46,461 bases of DNA from Paramecium octaurelia. Taxonomy: Eukaryota; Ciliophora; Oligohymenophorea; Peniculida; Parameciidae. The notes beneath the pieces were generated by a model that was given only the letters and a program-made list of their open reading frames with translations, did not search any database and was not told where the DNA came from. The position numbers and the translations under genes were made by a program. The stretch covers positions 420,351 through 466,811 of the forward strand of contig CAJJDP010000072.1 of assembly GCA_905182995.1 (NCBI GenBank), written 5' to 3'. Each line of letters opens with the position of its first letter. The stretch's first letter is position 1. Below, piece by piece: positions 35,525-46,461 of this stretch.

Positions 35525-35935
35525 TCATAAAGTTGATAACATGTATCCTCTGTTTACATAACTCATATAGGATTTACTTATAAGAGAACTTGAGATCTTA
35601 ATCCTAAGTTTCCCCTCTTCTAAGAATTTACTTGGCCCTGCTCTCTTTTTCTTAATCAAACTGTTAACCCTTGACAGAATATGAATCTGAGCTTATGATA
35701 ATCTTAATATCTTCTATTCCCTAATCTCCAGTAGCTTTGACATAATTTATTTAACTTCTTCATCAATACTAGTCATCTCTTAGTTATTTTTACTAAATTT
35801 TCTATTAAGTTGTTCCTTAATCTATTTTTTATTCAAGATTCTAAATAAAGTTAATTAGTGCAGAATCTCCATAGATCCATTAGAAAATTGTAAGTTCGAC
35901 CAGCATTTCCCTTTCTTCTTCTAATATAATAAGAC
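35525..35935 (-). pseudogene. Coiled-coil protein fragment (minus strand)
   Basis: Open minus frame of 137 codons between TGAs at 35938 and 35527. It reads FRILNKKQIKEQLNRKFSKN, MTSIDEEVKQIMSKLLEIRE, LRLSQAQIHILSRVNSLIKK and RAGPSKFLEEGKLRIKISSS. Heptad-like Leu/Ile spacing with Lys/Glu/Gln indicates a coiled coil. The continuing frame KRKNVISNKIFSNCLTEIVK lies downstream in a shifted frame. No start recognised. It is oriented against the surrounding plus-strand fragments. Confidence 0.45.
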
Positions 35936-36819
35936 TCAGCTTAGAGCCGATTATTAAGAGAGCCTTTATAACTACATATTGAACTCAACTTTGACTAAAT
36001 TCATATCTTATTTCTTTACTTTAATGAAACATTTGTTCTCCATAGTCTCTTTAATTTATACTATTTGCTATTGAGGATTCTCTTAAACAATGGCTGTTTT
36101 ATGGTTTTATTCCCTCTTAACTACAATGAACAACATTAAAAAAATAGGGTCATTCTTTATGAGCAATTAGCGCTTGAGAAGTCTTCCTGAGGGAATGTTG
36201 ACTTCTAATGGCCCTCATGAGAGTGACATCTACTTTTCCTTGCACTGAATGATTGTTGTACATTTAATAATTAAAAAAAAATTATTTTAGAGCATTTATA
36301 AAACTAAGTAAAACAAAGATTGTATGAGTAAGTTTTCCTAATAAATTATAGACTATTGGATTTCTAAATTCCTACAATAAATAAATTAGTAATCAAATTT
36401 CCTGAAGCTTGAGAAGTAGATAAGATATGTTAAAATTCTCATAACACTTGTTCTATCTTAATTACATTAAATTCTGTAATCCAATATGATATTGTTTTTT
36501 GATAATTAACAGTTTGCTTAAAATAACCCTAAAAAATAATTAATTATAAGGTTGAAAATGCTTTGCATTTCATAACTTTAGATTAATTCTTCCATCTTTC
36601 GAAGAATTTAATTGGATTCTTAATCGGATCATTTAAGAATTATAAATTCCAATTTTGAAATTGTCCAAATAGGATAAAATAAATTTATGATGAATATATA
36701 TGTCACCAGACACAAAATTTTTATTGACAGAGGTTCACACTAGTTTTGCATTAATGAAAGGTATATATCAATAAGTTAGAAAATGTAGAAGCAAAGAGAG
36801 TTAGATTATCAAGAAACTG
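35936..36819. other. No gene assigned
   Basis: The minus strand has pieces such as IILEEEREMLVELTIF that may precede the coiled-coil fragment; the rest is AT-rich. Confidence 0.3.
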
Positions 36820-37330
36820 TCAACCTTTCAAATAAATAACACATCGCTGATATTAACTTTAAGTATTCCTGTTCCTAACCAGTATCTATTGGTATTACTA
36901 AATTCTGGTCTCTTTATATCCTTTCCAAAATCTTTTAGATAGGGTCTGCTTCAAATCTGAATAAATTATCAATTTCAGTTGAGATAGACATGGTTCTTCG
37001 TTGTCATTAAAGGGCACTAATATTCCTAAATCTTCAAAGATAATATCCTTCTTACACAATTGTGTTGCTATATCTTAAAGTAAGATTGGATTCTACTCAT
37101 TAATCTCTGTAAACAATTGCACCTTAGTACTCATCATGGTTTCTACAACTATCAAATTCTATCCATCTAACCAATCTATTTCTGAATTCTAATTCACGTT
37201 TAAGATTTCTTGCGATCACCTGTTATAACTTCTAAATCGTCTTCATTTTCTATAATTATTAGCTCCGAGCTGAATCATAGTATGATATTGATATTGCCTT
37301 CTCTTACAAAGAAGAATATTACAACTTTCA
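36820..37330 (-). pseudogene. Acidic unknown protein in two frames (minus strand)
   Basis: Upstream frame: SSELIIIENEDDLEVITGDR. Downstream frame, 37215-36820: LNVNQNSEIDWLDGQNLIVV, ETMMSTKVQLFTEINEQNPI, LLQDIATQLCKKDIIFEDLG, ILVPFNDNEEPCLSQLKLII. It ends at TGA 36822-36820. The sequence is clearly protein-like; one frameshift near 37215 joins the parts. Family unknown. Confidence 0.45.
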
Positions 37331-37914
37331 TATATTGGTCTACTTTTGGGGAGAATAGTTATCAACATCGCCTCACAGGATTTCAGAAATGGTGATAAAA
37401 ATTTTTAATTGAAAATTTATTTGCAATAGTATTTATAAATAAATGCAAAACATTCGCAGATTTATAGTCCATAATCATAGAATAAAACAAAGACAAAATA
37501 AAGACGCACAATGTCCCATTGTTATTCCCTAAGGGAAATTGGAGAGGAGATTCGAACTCTATCTATTCTTTGGCATTTGAATTTTAATAAAATTAATTAG
37601 AAGCTAATTGTCCTTTCCAGGTCAAATACTACAAAGTTAGGGAAAAAATCAAACAATAAATCTAAGTAAAGGCTAAAAAATTATAAAAAAGTGTGAGTAA
37701 TTATTGATCATGAAATTATTACATTTAGAGGTTTACTATAATTGTAGAAACTACTCTAAGTGATGGATTTCAAACCTCCAATTTTAAGATGTAACGAAAT
37801 TCTACTTTTAATCCAAACTATTAGATAAAAAGCGAAATAATTAACTTTTCTATAAATGTTAACTAATTTCCCGCATAAACGTTGATAAAAGAAATTCGTA
37901 ATAGATGACGAGAT

Positions 37915-38241
37915 ATTTTGAACACTTAATTTACTTCTTCATCTCAATTTGAACTGCATCCATCTGCGGATGCGTTCCATTTGTATTATATAACTACTCT
38001 TGGTGATTAAAAAGTGTTCAAAATTGCAAGACTTAAGTTCTAAATGGAACAGGAATAGTAGAAGATTGTGCAATCCATACAAAAAGAACATATTAATAAG
38101 TGCATCATCTGCAAGCGTTGTTAGCAAATCATGTTGTACATTCATTAGAACAATTTAAGTTAACTATCAAATAATAATGTTGAAGATTATAACCTATGGT
38201 TGAACATTACTCACCATTAGTAGTTAAAGAAAACCTACTGA
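37915..38241 (+). pseudogene. Unknown plus-strand coding fragment 3 with HPSAD motif
   Basis: Frame open to TGA 38239-38241: FTSSSQFELHPSADAFHLYY, TLGDQKVFKIARLKFQME, IQKEHINKCIICKRCQQI, VEDYNLWLNITHHQQLKK. CIICKRC is another close cysteine cluster. It resembles fragment 2 around FELHPSAD/VEMHPSAD, so the two may be repeated domains of one large protein or two related genes. Confidence 0.45.
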
Positions 38242-38399
38242 TCATGAATATAGAACTGTCTAAATTTGTCTAAATTTTTAAACATTTTTATTAATATTCT
38301 ACAAAAAAGTATTATTGTCAGGTGGAGTATACTTTATCACAATATAAAAAGTCCATATATATAAGAGGAATACAAAGAAGGACTACATGAGGCATTAGA

Positions 38400-39224
38400 A
38401 GCACAAGTAGGATAATGAAGTTGGTGAATCAAAAATGATAGTCCGTACTGCAGTTAATACAAGAAAAAGTGATGTAGTTATAACAACCATCATTACTGAA
38501 GCCTGCATATACCACTAGTCTAAAACACCTGGTGCAAATGACTTCAAATTTTTCAAAGCTGTAAGAGTTAACTAAGTGCATACAGGAGTTGATAAATAGA
38601 AAGGAATAAGTTGGATCAAAAGTTGATGAATAATCATATACAAGAATAATATGGTTAGTGTTAAAGTTTTCAACTCGATTTATACTGCGTCTATATTTAG
38701 ATACAAGTAGTGCACTTGATATCACTAATCGTAGATTTAGTAATTAATTTTGGGCTGTGCAAGCTTGCCAATTTTCCTTACCAAGAGAATATTTTTTCTA
38801 TACAGCAGATGCTAATAATGAAGGATAAACTCCAGTTTCACATTATTAATTATGAGCAATTGTTGAATTAGTTCGCATTAAAGACATTTTGAACCCAATC
38901 AATACAGAATTGATTGGATTATTCATAGCATTAGCAACATGAGACGTTATGGATTATTGCTCTATGCTATTATGACATTTGAAACCGATTTTAAGAACTC
39001 TTCTCAAGGAGTCTTTATTAGTTCAATTCTCGTTAGCCAGTTTTAAGAAGTGGCTCCTGAACAGACAAAGGTGTACATATAAGATTGTCGTTTACTCATA
39101 AGAAATCAGCAACTTAATTTATAAATAAGAAACACTAGTGTATCAAGGGAAATATAGCATTGGTTGTATGAACTAGCATTCGATAAAAGTTAATGAGCAA
39201 TCAAGCACAAGTAGATTCAATTGA
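38400..39224 (+). pseudogene. Unknown plus-strand coding fragment 4
   Basis: One frame, to TGA 38624-38626: GESKMIVRTAVNTRKSDVVI, TTIITEACIYHQSKTPGA. A second frame from about 38745 to TGA 39222-39224, cut by TGAs at 38853, 38940 and 38973: WAVQACQFSLPREYFFYTAD, ANNEGQTPVSHYQL, AIVELVRIKDILNPINTEL, IGLFIALAT, LVQFSLASFKKWLLNRQR. Sensible protein sequence, unknown family, at least one frame change. Confidence 0.4.
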
Positions 39225-40304
39225 ATATATGAATATGATGGATGTTTAATTAATTTGAGACCTGAAAGGCTTGAGCTCTACAACGAAACTAGAAGATGCA
39301 ATTTATTGAAGCGCATTAATTTCAAGATCTTCAATAAAAATGAATTCTGGTTTGCATCACGAGCAATCGTTGCTAGTAGTGAATGATGCCCACTTATCAG
39401 GATATTTAATAGTAGCATCAGTGTAATAAAAGTACAGGATTTTTCTATAAATCTGTCGAATAAAAGAAACATTTACTATTGTCAACATCAAAGCAATGAA
39501 GATGTTATGAATTTTCAATTGCAATCTTCTGGGCATTTGAATCAAGAGCCTTAGGCTGGAAGACAAGGTTTAAATCTTCATTATAAAGAAGATATAGCAC
39601 CTAAAATTTCATGCTTGTTAGAACTAATGTTTAGATACGAATAGATATCAAATATATAGGAAAAGAGCCTTACTAGTCTGCTTATAAAAATTACATTAGA
39701 CAAATTGTAGCTAGACAAATACATTTTACATAAAAAATAATCCTATTTCCGTAATATAATATCAGCAGGGAAACTATCTTAATAGGCTTTATTCTTCAAG
39801 CACGAAAAAGGAGGCTGAAGTTGGTCATGCATTATCTAACATAGCCTACAACCCAATACTACATAGAGATAATCATTTCATCGATATCAAATCATGAATG
39901 TTATGATCGTTGCTGCTAGAAGGTCATCTTTGTAATTCTGTAGGACAATGCCAATAAATGTAGCTTAAATTAACTTCAATTCAAAGATATGAAACCGAAT
40001 AGTTGCAACAAGCAGTAAATGGTTTGTAGCTGGCTAAAATGTACTCTGCACACAAGTCAAGTAACTCCTAGATCCAGAAGCAGCTCAAGAATAAGAACAG
40101 ATCTTAAAATTCGTGTTATCTATGAAACTGCGAGCAAACTAACTTCTGGTCAAATTCGTGAAATATGGTAGATAATTTAACACTTTGCAATAGCCAGTTA
40201 TAAACTAAGCTTTGAGATTTCAAAGTTATAACTTTTACAATCATCAGTGCATTTAGTAATATGAAAGGAACGTGGGAGCAGAGTTATTCCAAAGACCCAC
40301 ATGA
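39225..40304. other. Unassigned plus-strand stretch
   Basis: Only short frames; none defended. Continues the composition of the surrounding fragments. Confidence 0.3.
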
Positions 40305-41194
40305 AGATGTTGGGAAGTCTCAAAAATTGTCCAGAAATATTTAAAGATTACTAAATCAAGCCGCCTCATATTAGCATATTTATCACAGGATTGCGCTGAA
40401 TGGATAGATTGCTCTAACAAAGAAATTTATTTAGCGCTGCTTGAACCATATTTATTTTTTCATAATTATATAAGTCAGATTCACATCTTATTGCATGAAT
40501 TAGACATATTTTAATAGGTCAACAATAGAAGCAAGAATTAGAACATTGGCTTGAGCTTTTTTCATTACACTAATGTCCTCATACACAAGAAGGATATTAT
40601 GAAATATAAGTTACACAATTTTATTTGAATACATAATGAAAATTCGGATGCACAGGAGATTGGCATTATAAAAAAGACACTTAAATTATTATTGGTGAAG
40701 TAGAAGAGTAACAATTATCCGAAATTCATGAATCACATACAGAGCATTTCAGAAGTTCTTATTATTCATAAATCTTACTAAGTATGCACAATTAATAAGA
40801 TATTAATATAAAAAGAATACCCATCATTGCATTCTGCATTAAGTAATTATGGAATTGGAAATTTGTCGTCATTATTAGCACTAGCAAAAAAGTCGGATTC
40901 ACAAGATTAACGACTGTTACATAAAAGTCTAATAAGTAGTAGCATAATAAATTAATGAAGGATGAATAATAGCCAGGATTAAAGAGTATATTTATTGATG
41001 TCATAAATAAGTTGGGCAAAACATAATTTGACATCTGGTGTAAGTAACAAGCAATGCTCCATTTAAATACGATTCAGGCAAGCAATAAGAACATATTAGC
41101 AGACGAAGCTGTAGCACACCTAATGCAGGTTGAATCACTAATTGAAGAATAATATGCTCGAAAATAGCAATAATTGCACAAATTTACAAGGTGA
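40305..41194 (+). pseudogene. Two overlapping long frames, unknown protein
   Basis: Frame 0, 40305-40958, 217 codons: VSKIVQKYLKITKSSRLILA, YLSQDCAEWIDCSNKEIYLA, LHSALSNYGIGNLSSLLALA. Frame 2, about 40547-41194 with one TGA at 40637: GCTGDWHYKKDTQIIIGEVE, EQQLSEIHESHTEHFRSSYY, ASNKNILADEAVAHLMQVES, LIEEQYARKQQQLHKF. The likeliest reading is one coding path that starts in frame 0 and ends in frame 2 (perhaps switching more than once), rather than two genes. Family unknown. Confidence 0.4.
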
Positions 41195-42044
41195 TATAAT
41201 TTCCAAGAAATTACATTTATTACGTGAAGGGCTTAATATTAATCCTCCTGAAGAGTTACGGCTTTCGACACTATTTGTAACGAAATTTATTGCAAATACA
41301 CATTGTGTACATTAACTAAATACTCTTCATTAGAAAGAATTTATGCTGTGTATGATTCTTAAAATGAAATGAAGTATTAACAAGCAAACCATCATAATCA
41401 GTACATTCAAAAACCCATTACAATGTTGCAAAATGAAACAATATCTAGATAGGCATTGTACATGTATCATTAGTACACTCACAATGATGGCTGCCTCAAC
41501 ACCTAATAATGCACCCCTTTTGGTAATGTAGTCACCATCAGGGAGATCTAAGTATATTTATATTTAACTATTTATCAGAGTATTCAAAGTGAAAGTAGTG
41601 TAAATTCTTTGATCATAAAGTATAGTTTAATGGACATTAAAAAAAAACAATACATAGTTTAACATGCATTACAATATTGTCGAAGAATTTTAAGAAAGCA
41701 TCGAGAACAACTTTATACAGTTGTAGAGAATATCATATCAGTAGTAAAATATTGAGTGCATTCAGTAACAATAACAGGCAGCATATAGAGAAATTTGTTT
41801 CCTACAAGTGTCTACATTGAACTTATATCCAAATGAACACTTGACCAACATATTGTTAAGGGATTGGAAATATGCATCTATACGATTTGAGATGTGACTT
41901 ACACATAAGGTAGGAGCGGACATAATCTTTATACTTATAGTAGGAAATAGCCAACAAAACACTTTGTATAAAAAGCATGATCACAAATTAAAAAATTTAG
42001 AATGGTAAGCACATTAAATAATTTAAGAAGAGCTGTTGTAGTGA
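41195..42044 (+). other. Short coding-like pieces
   Basis: A frame at about 41205-41375 reads KKLHLLREGLNINPPEELRL, STLFVTKFIANTHCVHQLNT; other frames are short. Consistent with continuation of the same decayed coding region. Confidence 0.35.
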
Positions 42045-42824
42045 AAGGATGAAACTACACATGTGTTATATGTAAATAATGTTGAACAGTGTGAAAAGTT
42101 ATTTTCGATAACATAATAATCATTCTTCCAAATTACTCAACTATTAGCGGTTCATGTACATTTCATGGTCAAATTTTCGCTTTCACTAAAATAAAATATA
42201 TAAACTTTGCAATAATAATGACAATTATAATAAGGAGATACGCATTATTAGCAATTTAATACAGCAACAATATATAATCCAAAACTACTTTAAGCAGATT
42301 TGGAAGCTTTGTAACTTTTTTAAAAGTTATTTTTTAGTTTTGCTACAGACTCAGAATAAGATATTACCAGAGATGAACCTCTAATACCTAATGCACTAGG
42401 CAGTGTAGTTGTAATGTTTAAAAGGAAACCTTGAAATTCTTAATAAGCACCAGATAAGCAGATGAATTATCAATATTTAAAGGAAGTATCATTAGATTCT
42501 TGGTAACTTGCTGCACTTTGGACTCACAATTTACAAAAAGTTACCCAAAAGCATTACTTTCACTAACACAAGATATAGAAGCGAGATTGGAGTATGCATA
42601 GCATAAGTAATCTCAATATGATAACAATAATCACAAGATCTAATCAAGAAATATTCGCTTTTATAAAATTAACAATAAAATTACCCAAGTTGCATATATA
42701 CTTAGAAAAGTGTGTAAAAACCTAACAATTCTAAGAATAATCAAGTATCAAAAATTTTGAAAGGAGATGCAGCACTCTAAGAATTGTAGGATACACGAAT
42801 TGTCATTTCCTAATAGTAATTTGA
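42045..42824 (+). pseudogene. Unknown plus-strand coding fragment 5, two TGAs
   Basis: Frame 0 runs 260 codons with TGAs only at 42219 and 42432, ending at TGA 42822-42824. It reads KDETTHVLYVNNVEQCEKLF, QITQLLAVHVHFMVKFSLSL, YNPKLLQADLEALQLFQKLF, TDSEQDITRDEPLIPNALGS, then QYLKEVSLDSWQLAALWTHN. Helical, partly acidic. No family recognised despite a long coherent frame. Confidence 0.45.
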
Positions 42825-44788
42825 AACTCAGAACAGGAGGCGCCACTACATAAACCATATTTCAATGATCAATCATTTTAACATCGCTGAATATATGTGT
42901 AGTTGAACTAAAAGCATAATTATATGGGCCTTTGCAGAGTCTTCATAATTCATATCTAAGCAACATTATAATAGGAAGTAAACTAAAATCTCAAAAGTAA
43001 ATTGTTTTAATTTGATAGCCTGATAAAATAAGCATTTCACATATCCATCAGTTTTAATAACATCAACTCTGTTACAATTTGATGGTTGGTATTGAAGGAG
43101 TAGCTAGCAGCACAATTTGATATCAAGCTATTCATTTACAAACTGAAGAACGGAGTACATTTAAGATAATATTCCTAACGAAAATCTTTGAAGAAAGACA
43201 GTAAATGGCTAGCACAAGAACTTAAAAATATTAGAATAGTCTCTTTTCGAAGACGCAAGCGCAGCATTCAATTCTAAATATCAGAAAAAGATGTATCTTC
43301 ACATGGAACAATGATACACTTTGACAGGGTCAGTTGACTTGATGACAAGGTGCATTGGTCATTAATAAGCTTAGTAGAAAAGGAAATCAGAAATTCATCT
43401 CTGTTGATTAATATATTTTTCATTTTCTTATATAGACAGGTGCCACAAAGATAAGATTTTATTGCATGATTAGTTGTATGATTTTAATCACCATCAACAA
43501 AATTTGTAACAGTAGATTTGGAAATACCGTCTATGAATCACATATAAACTCGAGGAAGTATATTGCTAGTGATATTATTAAAAGTTAAATCAGATTCACT
43601 GGTATTATACTACAATTTAGGAAGTTTACCAAGATGGTAAGAAGAGAGTTGATATACATTCAATGAAATCAGTTTGACTCTTTACAATGATCGGTATATG
43701 TGTGAGGTGACTCAAATGATAATTTGTATCATTGCCGTTAATGAATTTGCTCTCAAAAGTTTATTAAATTATATGAGGTTGTCTTTAAAAAAAAACAGAC
43801 TTCAATGTATAAAACTGATACTGTAATATCCTTTATAGCTATAGACTGCTTCATTATTATTAAGAATGAAAAGTGAATTTAGGGGACTTTTTATGCGCAA
43901 TATTTTATTACTTATTACCTTCAGTGTTTTGGATAGTTGCAAGTTTTTGGAAACATTTTTTTAAAAGGTACAACATGTTGCTAAACCAATATATGCATGG
44001 TTTAATAAGTAAGCAAATAGAATGGACTTGAAAAACACAACTTATATATAACAGCAGCTCCATTAAACACTTTGAGAGAATTGTATTTATTTCGAGCTAG
44101 GAAGCACAAATAGATCTTTTTCTTTAATTTGAGGCTTAAGGATAGAGATCAAGAATTTCAAGGGCTTTGAACAACTTATTAAATGCGACAGTTTGAATAA
44201 TATATTGATAAATATACAATTCTTATATTCTGCTAAAGAATGTAGTACAGGTTGTATCATATTCAATGATATGAAGAAAACGATCAGGAGAATAAAGTAA
44301 ATCAATTTAGGCAGAATTTAAAAGTTGCTCATTTAATTGAGAACAGTGTTCAAGTATCATAATCATTGTAGTACCAACCCAGAGAGTCCATCATTTTTAG
44401 ACAAGTTTGGAGATGGTTATATCAGTGTTTCATTATTAAAGTAATTGTGAAAATAATGCAAGTAACCGCCACAGCTAACTTTCCAAAAAGCTGCACATAT
44501 ATTTGAACTTTACTTTACAAATATGAAGATATTTATTCGCCGATAAATAAATGCTAGATTATCGCCAAATAAGGATTGAAATTTAACACAATACCTTTCA
44601 GCAAATGTTATTCAATCCTTAGCTACAATCTATAAAGTTACAGTTTGTTTCGAATTAAATTGCTTAACTCAAAAGATATATATTTGTTTAATTAGTGGCA
44701 TTGAACATAATTTTTCATCCTACCAACAATATTTTGTATGTAAGACTAAGAGATGGCCTCTAGTAAAATGAACCATCTATAGATCTGA
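42825..44788. other. Unassigned
   Basis: About 2 kb in which I see no frame worth naming on either strand, although base composition resembles the neighbouring coding-like fragments. Confidence 0.3.
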
Positions 44789-44998
44789 GACAGAGTATGT
44801 GCACATCATTACATTTTCTAAAATGAGGCTGCTGAAATACTTGATAAATTAGGAGGCCAAATCAATATCCATCATATAGATCTTCAATATTGCGCTTTAT
44901 CCAAAGAGAAATTCATTCTAAATTTGTATTGTCATATAATTAGCATCGAAGGAGAATTCTATAATGTGGAATACATCAATGGAGAGGTTACTGTTTGA
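44789..44998 (+). pseudogene. Unknown plus-strand coding fragment 6
   Basis: Seventy codons between TGAs at 44786 and 44996: HYIFQNEAAEILDKLGGQIN, IHHIDLQYCALSKEKFILNL, HIISIEGEFYNVEYINGEVT. Short but strongly protein-like. Family unknown. Confidence 0.35.
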
Positions 44999-46461
44999 AA
45001 ATCAACCAATACAAGAAATTGTTTATATGAGAAGCACTTTGACTAAAAGCGCAGCTTAATATTAAATCAAATGTTTTGCTATTCTTAATCACAAGGATAT
45101 TATGCAATGCATTTATACATATAGCAATATCTTATTTACAAGTATTGGCAATCGCTATTTTAACTTTTTCAATAACTAAATAATGTCCTTTTAATTTCAA
45201 AACCTAAATTTCAACCTAAGAATTTCATATATGCATCAAATTCAATTGATAGAGAACATATTTTTCTAATTGCATCCCAGTATTTTGTTTCTAGCTTATG
45301 ATAGCAAAGCATGATTAAAATTCATTACAAGTTTTAAATGAGGAAGCACAAGTACGGAAGATACCATATTTCCTGAAAATACTTTACATTTATAACCTAA
45401 ATTTCAAGAATTAATTATTATTCAAGAGACATATATAAAGGTGTGCATGTTTACAGATGTTTGAAGAAAAGCATGTGGCAGAACAATTTATTGAATTGCA
45501 CAATTCAGACTATCTTTAAATTGTAATCACTAACAAAAGCATAAGGGTGGTAGACAGTTGAGCTCTAGTATTTGAGAGACTCTCAGAACATTGTTTGAGG
45601 TGATGATGCATAAAATACCAGGAGCATACATTTTGGTGAACGTCTAAACACAGTAAGCATTAATTGGAGTGATACATTTTTAAGAGGGATAACAAATCGT
45701 TGAAATGAGATAAAAGTTGCTGTCTATGGTACAAATTTAATGATGCATTTCAAAGAAACTGATTTCCAAATTCATCACAATAAATGATTAGGAATTCAGT
45801 GTCCATCCTACAGGTAGAATTTCAAGGATGGCATGTAGGAGTGTAATGTGCATCATATAATCACGATGATTAAGAACTTTGCAAATTTGGCTAGATCTAT
45901 TTGGAAACGTGAAAGTTTGAGCCTATTAATAAAACAGCAAAGGCAGAACAATATCATGCCTAAGTTGCCTAAAGAGGCAGAGTTATTTCGATTTAAATAG
46001 AATCGATCAGAAATATTTGAGCAACTACTTTTTAGAACAGCGTAATGATTAGAATAGAGGAAAATTGTATTCTATTGCTGTAGTAACATAACGTTGAGTT
46101 GAATTGCTAAAAATCAAAATGTGTTTTAAGCTGTCCCTACTAAAGATAATACTGCAGTTATTTTTCACAACTAAAAGACTAGCAATATAAATTCTACTTA
46201 AGGTAAACAGGAAACAAAAATAGCAGAACATTGTTTTTAATTTCAAACCTTATATTTGATAGCTGATAAAACTTAAGTGTTAATTATGTATAAGATCTTA
46301 ATTATTATCATGAAAGGAAACATGTAACAAGGCAGTAGTGACATGATATAGAACCAAAGTCAAAAAGAGATGTAGTGCAAGGTTCATCACAGTTACTGAA
46401 AGTTACTTTATGCTATAGTACAAGCTTGACAATCAGTGGCGCTTGTATTACGATTTAGAAT
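44999..46461 (+). pseudogene. Unknown plus-strand coding fragment 7, reaching the window end
   Basis: Pieces include FIYASNSIDREHIFLIASQY (about 45230), NEIKVAVYGTNLMMHFKETD (about 45700) and, from 45814, VEFQGWHVGVQCASYNHDDQ, ELCKFGQIYLET, a TGA at 45910, KTAKAEQYHAQVAQRGRVI, a TGA at 46018 and a frame open to TGA 46264. A neighbouring frame reads QEFSVHPTGRIS, vaguely like the HPSAD motif. Not identified. Confidence 0.35.

Noticed and set aside
37536..37615. Possible minus-strand tRNA: T-loop-like gttcgaatc with GCC in an anticodon-like loop
   Set aside because: The acceptor stem pairs at only three positions and the anticodon and T stems have mismatches; at most a degenerate relic.
1179..46266. 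TGA read as tryptophan throughout
   Set aside because: All Trp codons in the intact WD40 gene and in the recognisable membrane and UBR-like proteins are TGG; a sense TGA would be frequent in such AT-rich DNA.

Overview
The window looks like AT-rich ciliate nuclear DNA, most likely from Paramecium or a close relative. The code is the main evidence. TAA and TAG sit where glutamine is expected in recognisable proteins (for example LWDVKTGQQK with both Q codons TAA), and TGA is the only stop that behaves as one. The second line of evidence is introns of 25-33 nt bounded by GT(A)...TAG. Read with the standard code almost every gene here falls apart; read with TAA/TAG = Gln, long frames appear. The genus is an inference.

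Layout. 1-1898 (minus): a WD40 gene running off the left edge, ending in at least six almost identical 144-bp (48-residue) WD repeats. 2090-2974 (plus): a decaying tetratricopeptide-repeat gene in which each repeat is one 102-nt exon. 3.8-6.6 kb: a 1.39-kb non-coding unit present twice in tandem, with an assembly N at the junction. 8517-11208 (plus): the one gene that looks fully intact, an 888-residue protein with a conserved N-terminal module, 14 WD repeats and a conserved tail split by a 25-nt intron. 11.3-31 kb: a run of broken genes, among them a lysine-rich unknown, a furin-like cysteine-rich fragment, several membrane proteins, a two-pass ciliate membrane protein with one frameshift (19119-20278, minus), two related fragments on either side of it, coiled-coil pieces, and a UBR-like E3 ubiquitin ligase C-terminal half (28568-30914). 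31.8-46.5 kb: many code-6 frames of 50-220 codons, mostly on the plus strand, repeatedly switching frame or cut by single TGAs. I could not place them in a family.

How it fits together. No operon or pathway is visible, as expected in a ciliate. The common thread is decay: recognisable coding frames with one or a few TGA codons, single-base indels, and in the TPR gene a lost splice acceptor and a lost intron. The two WD40 genes are paralogues that share the same N-terminal module and linker, and they make a useful contrast: one intact, one with a nonsense codon but freshly homogenised repeats. The stretch may be a pseudogene-rich chromosome end, a germline-limited region, or a draft assembly with many indel errors. 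The sequence alone does not decide among these.
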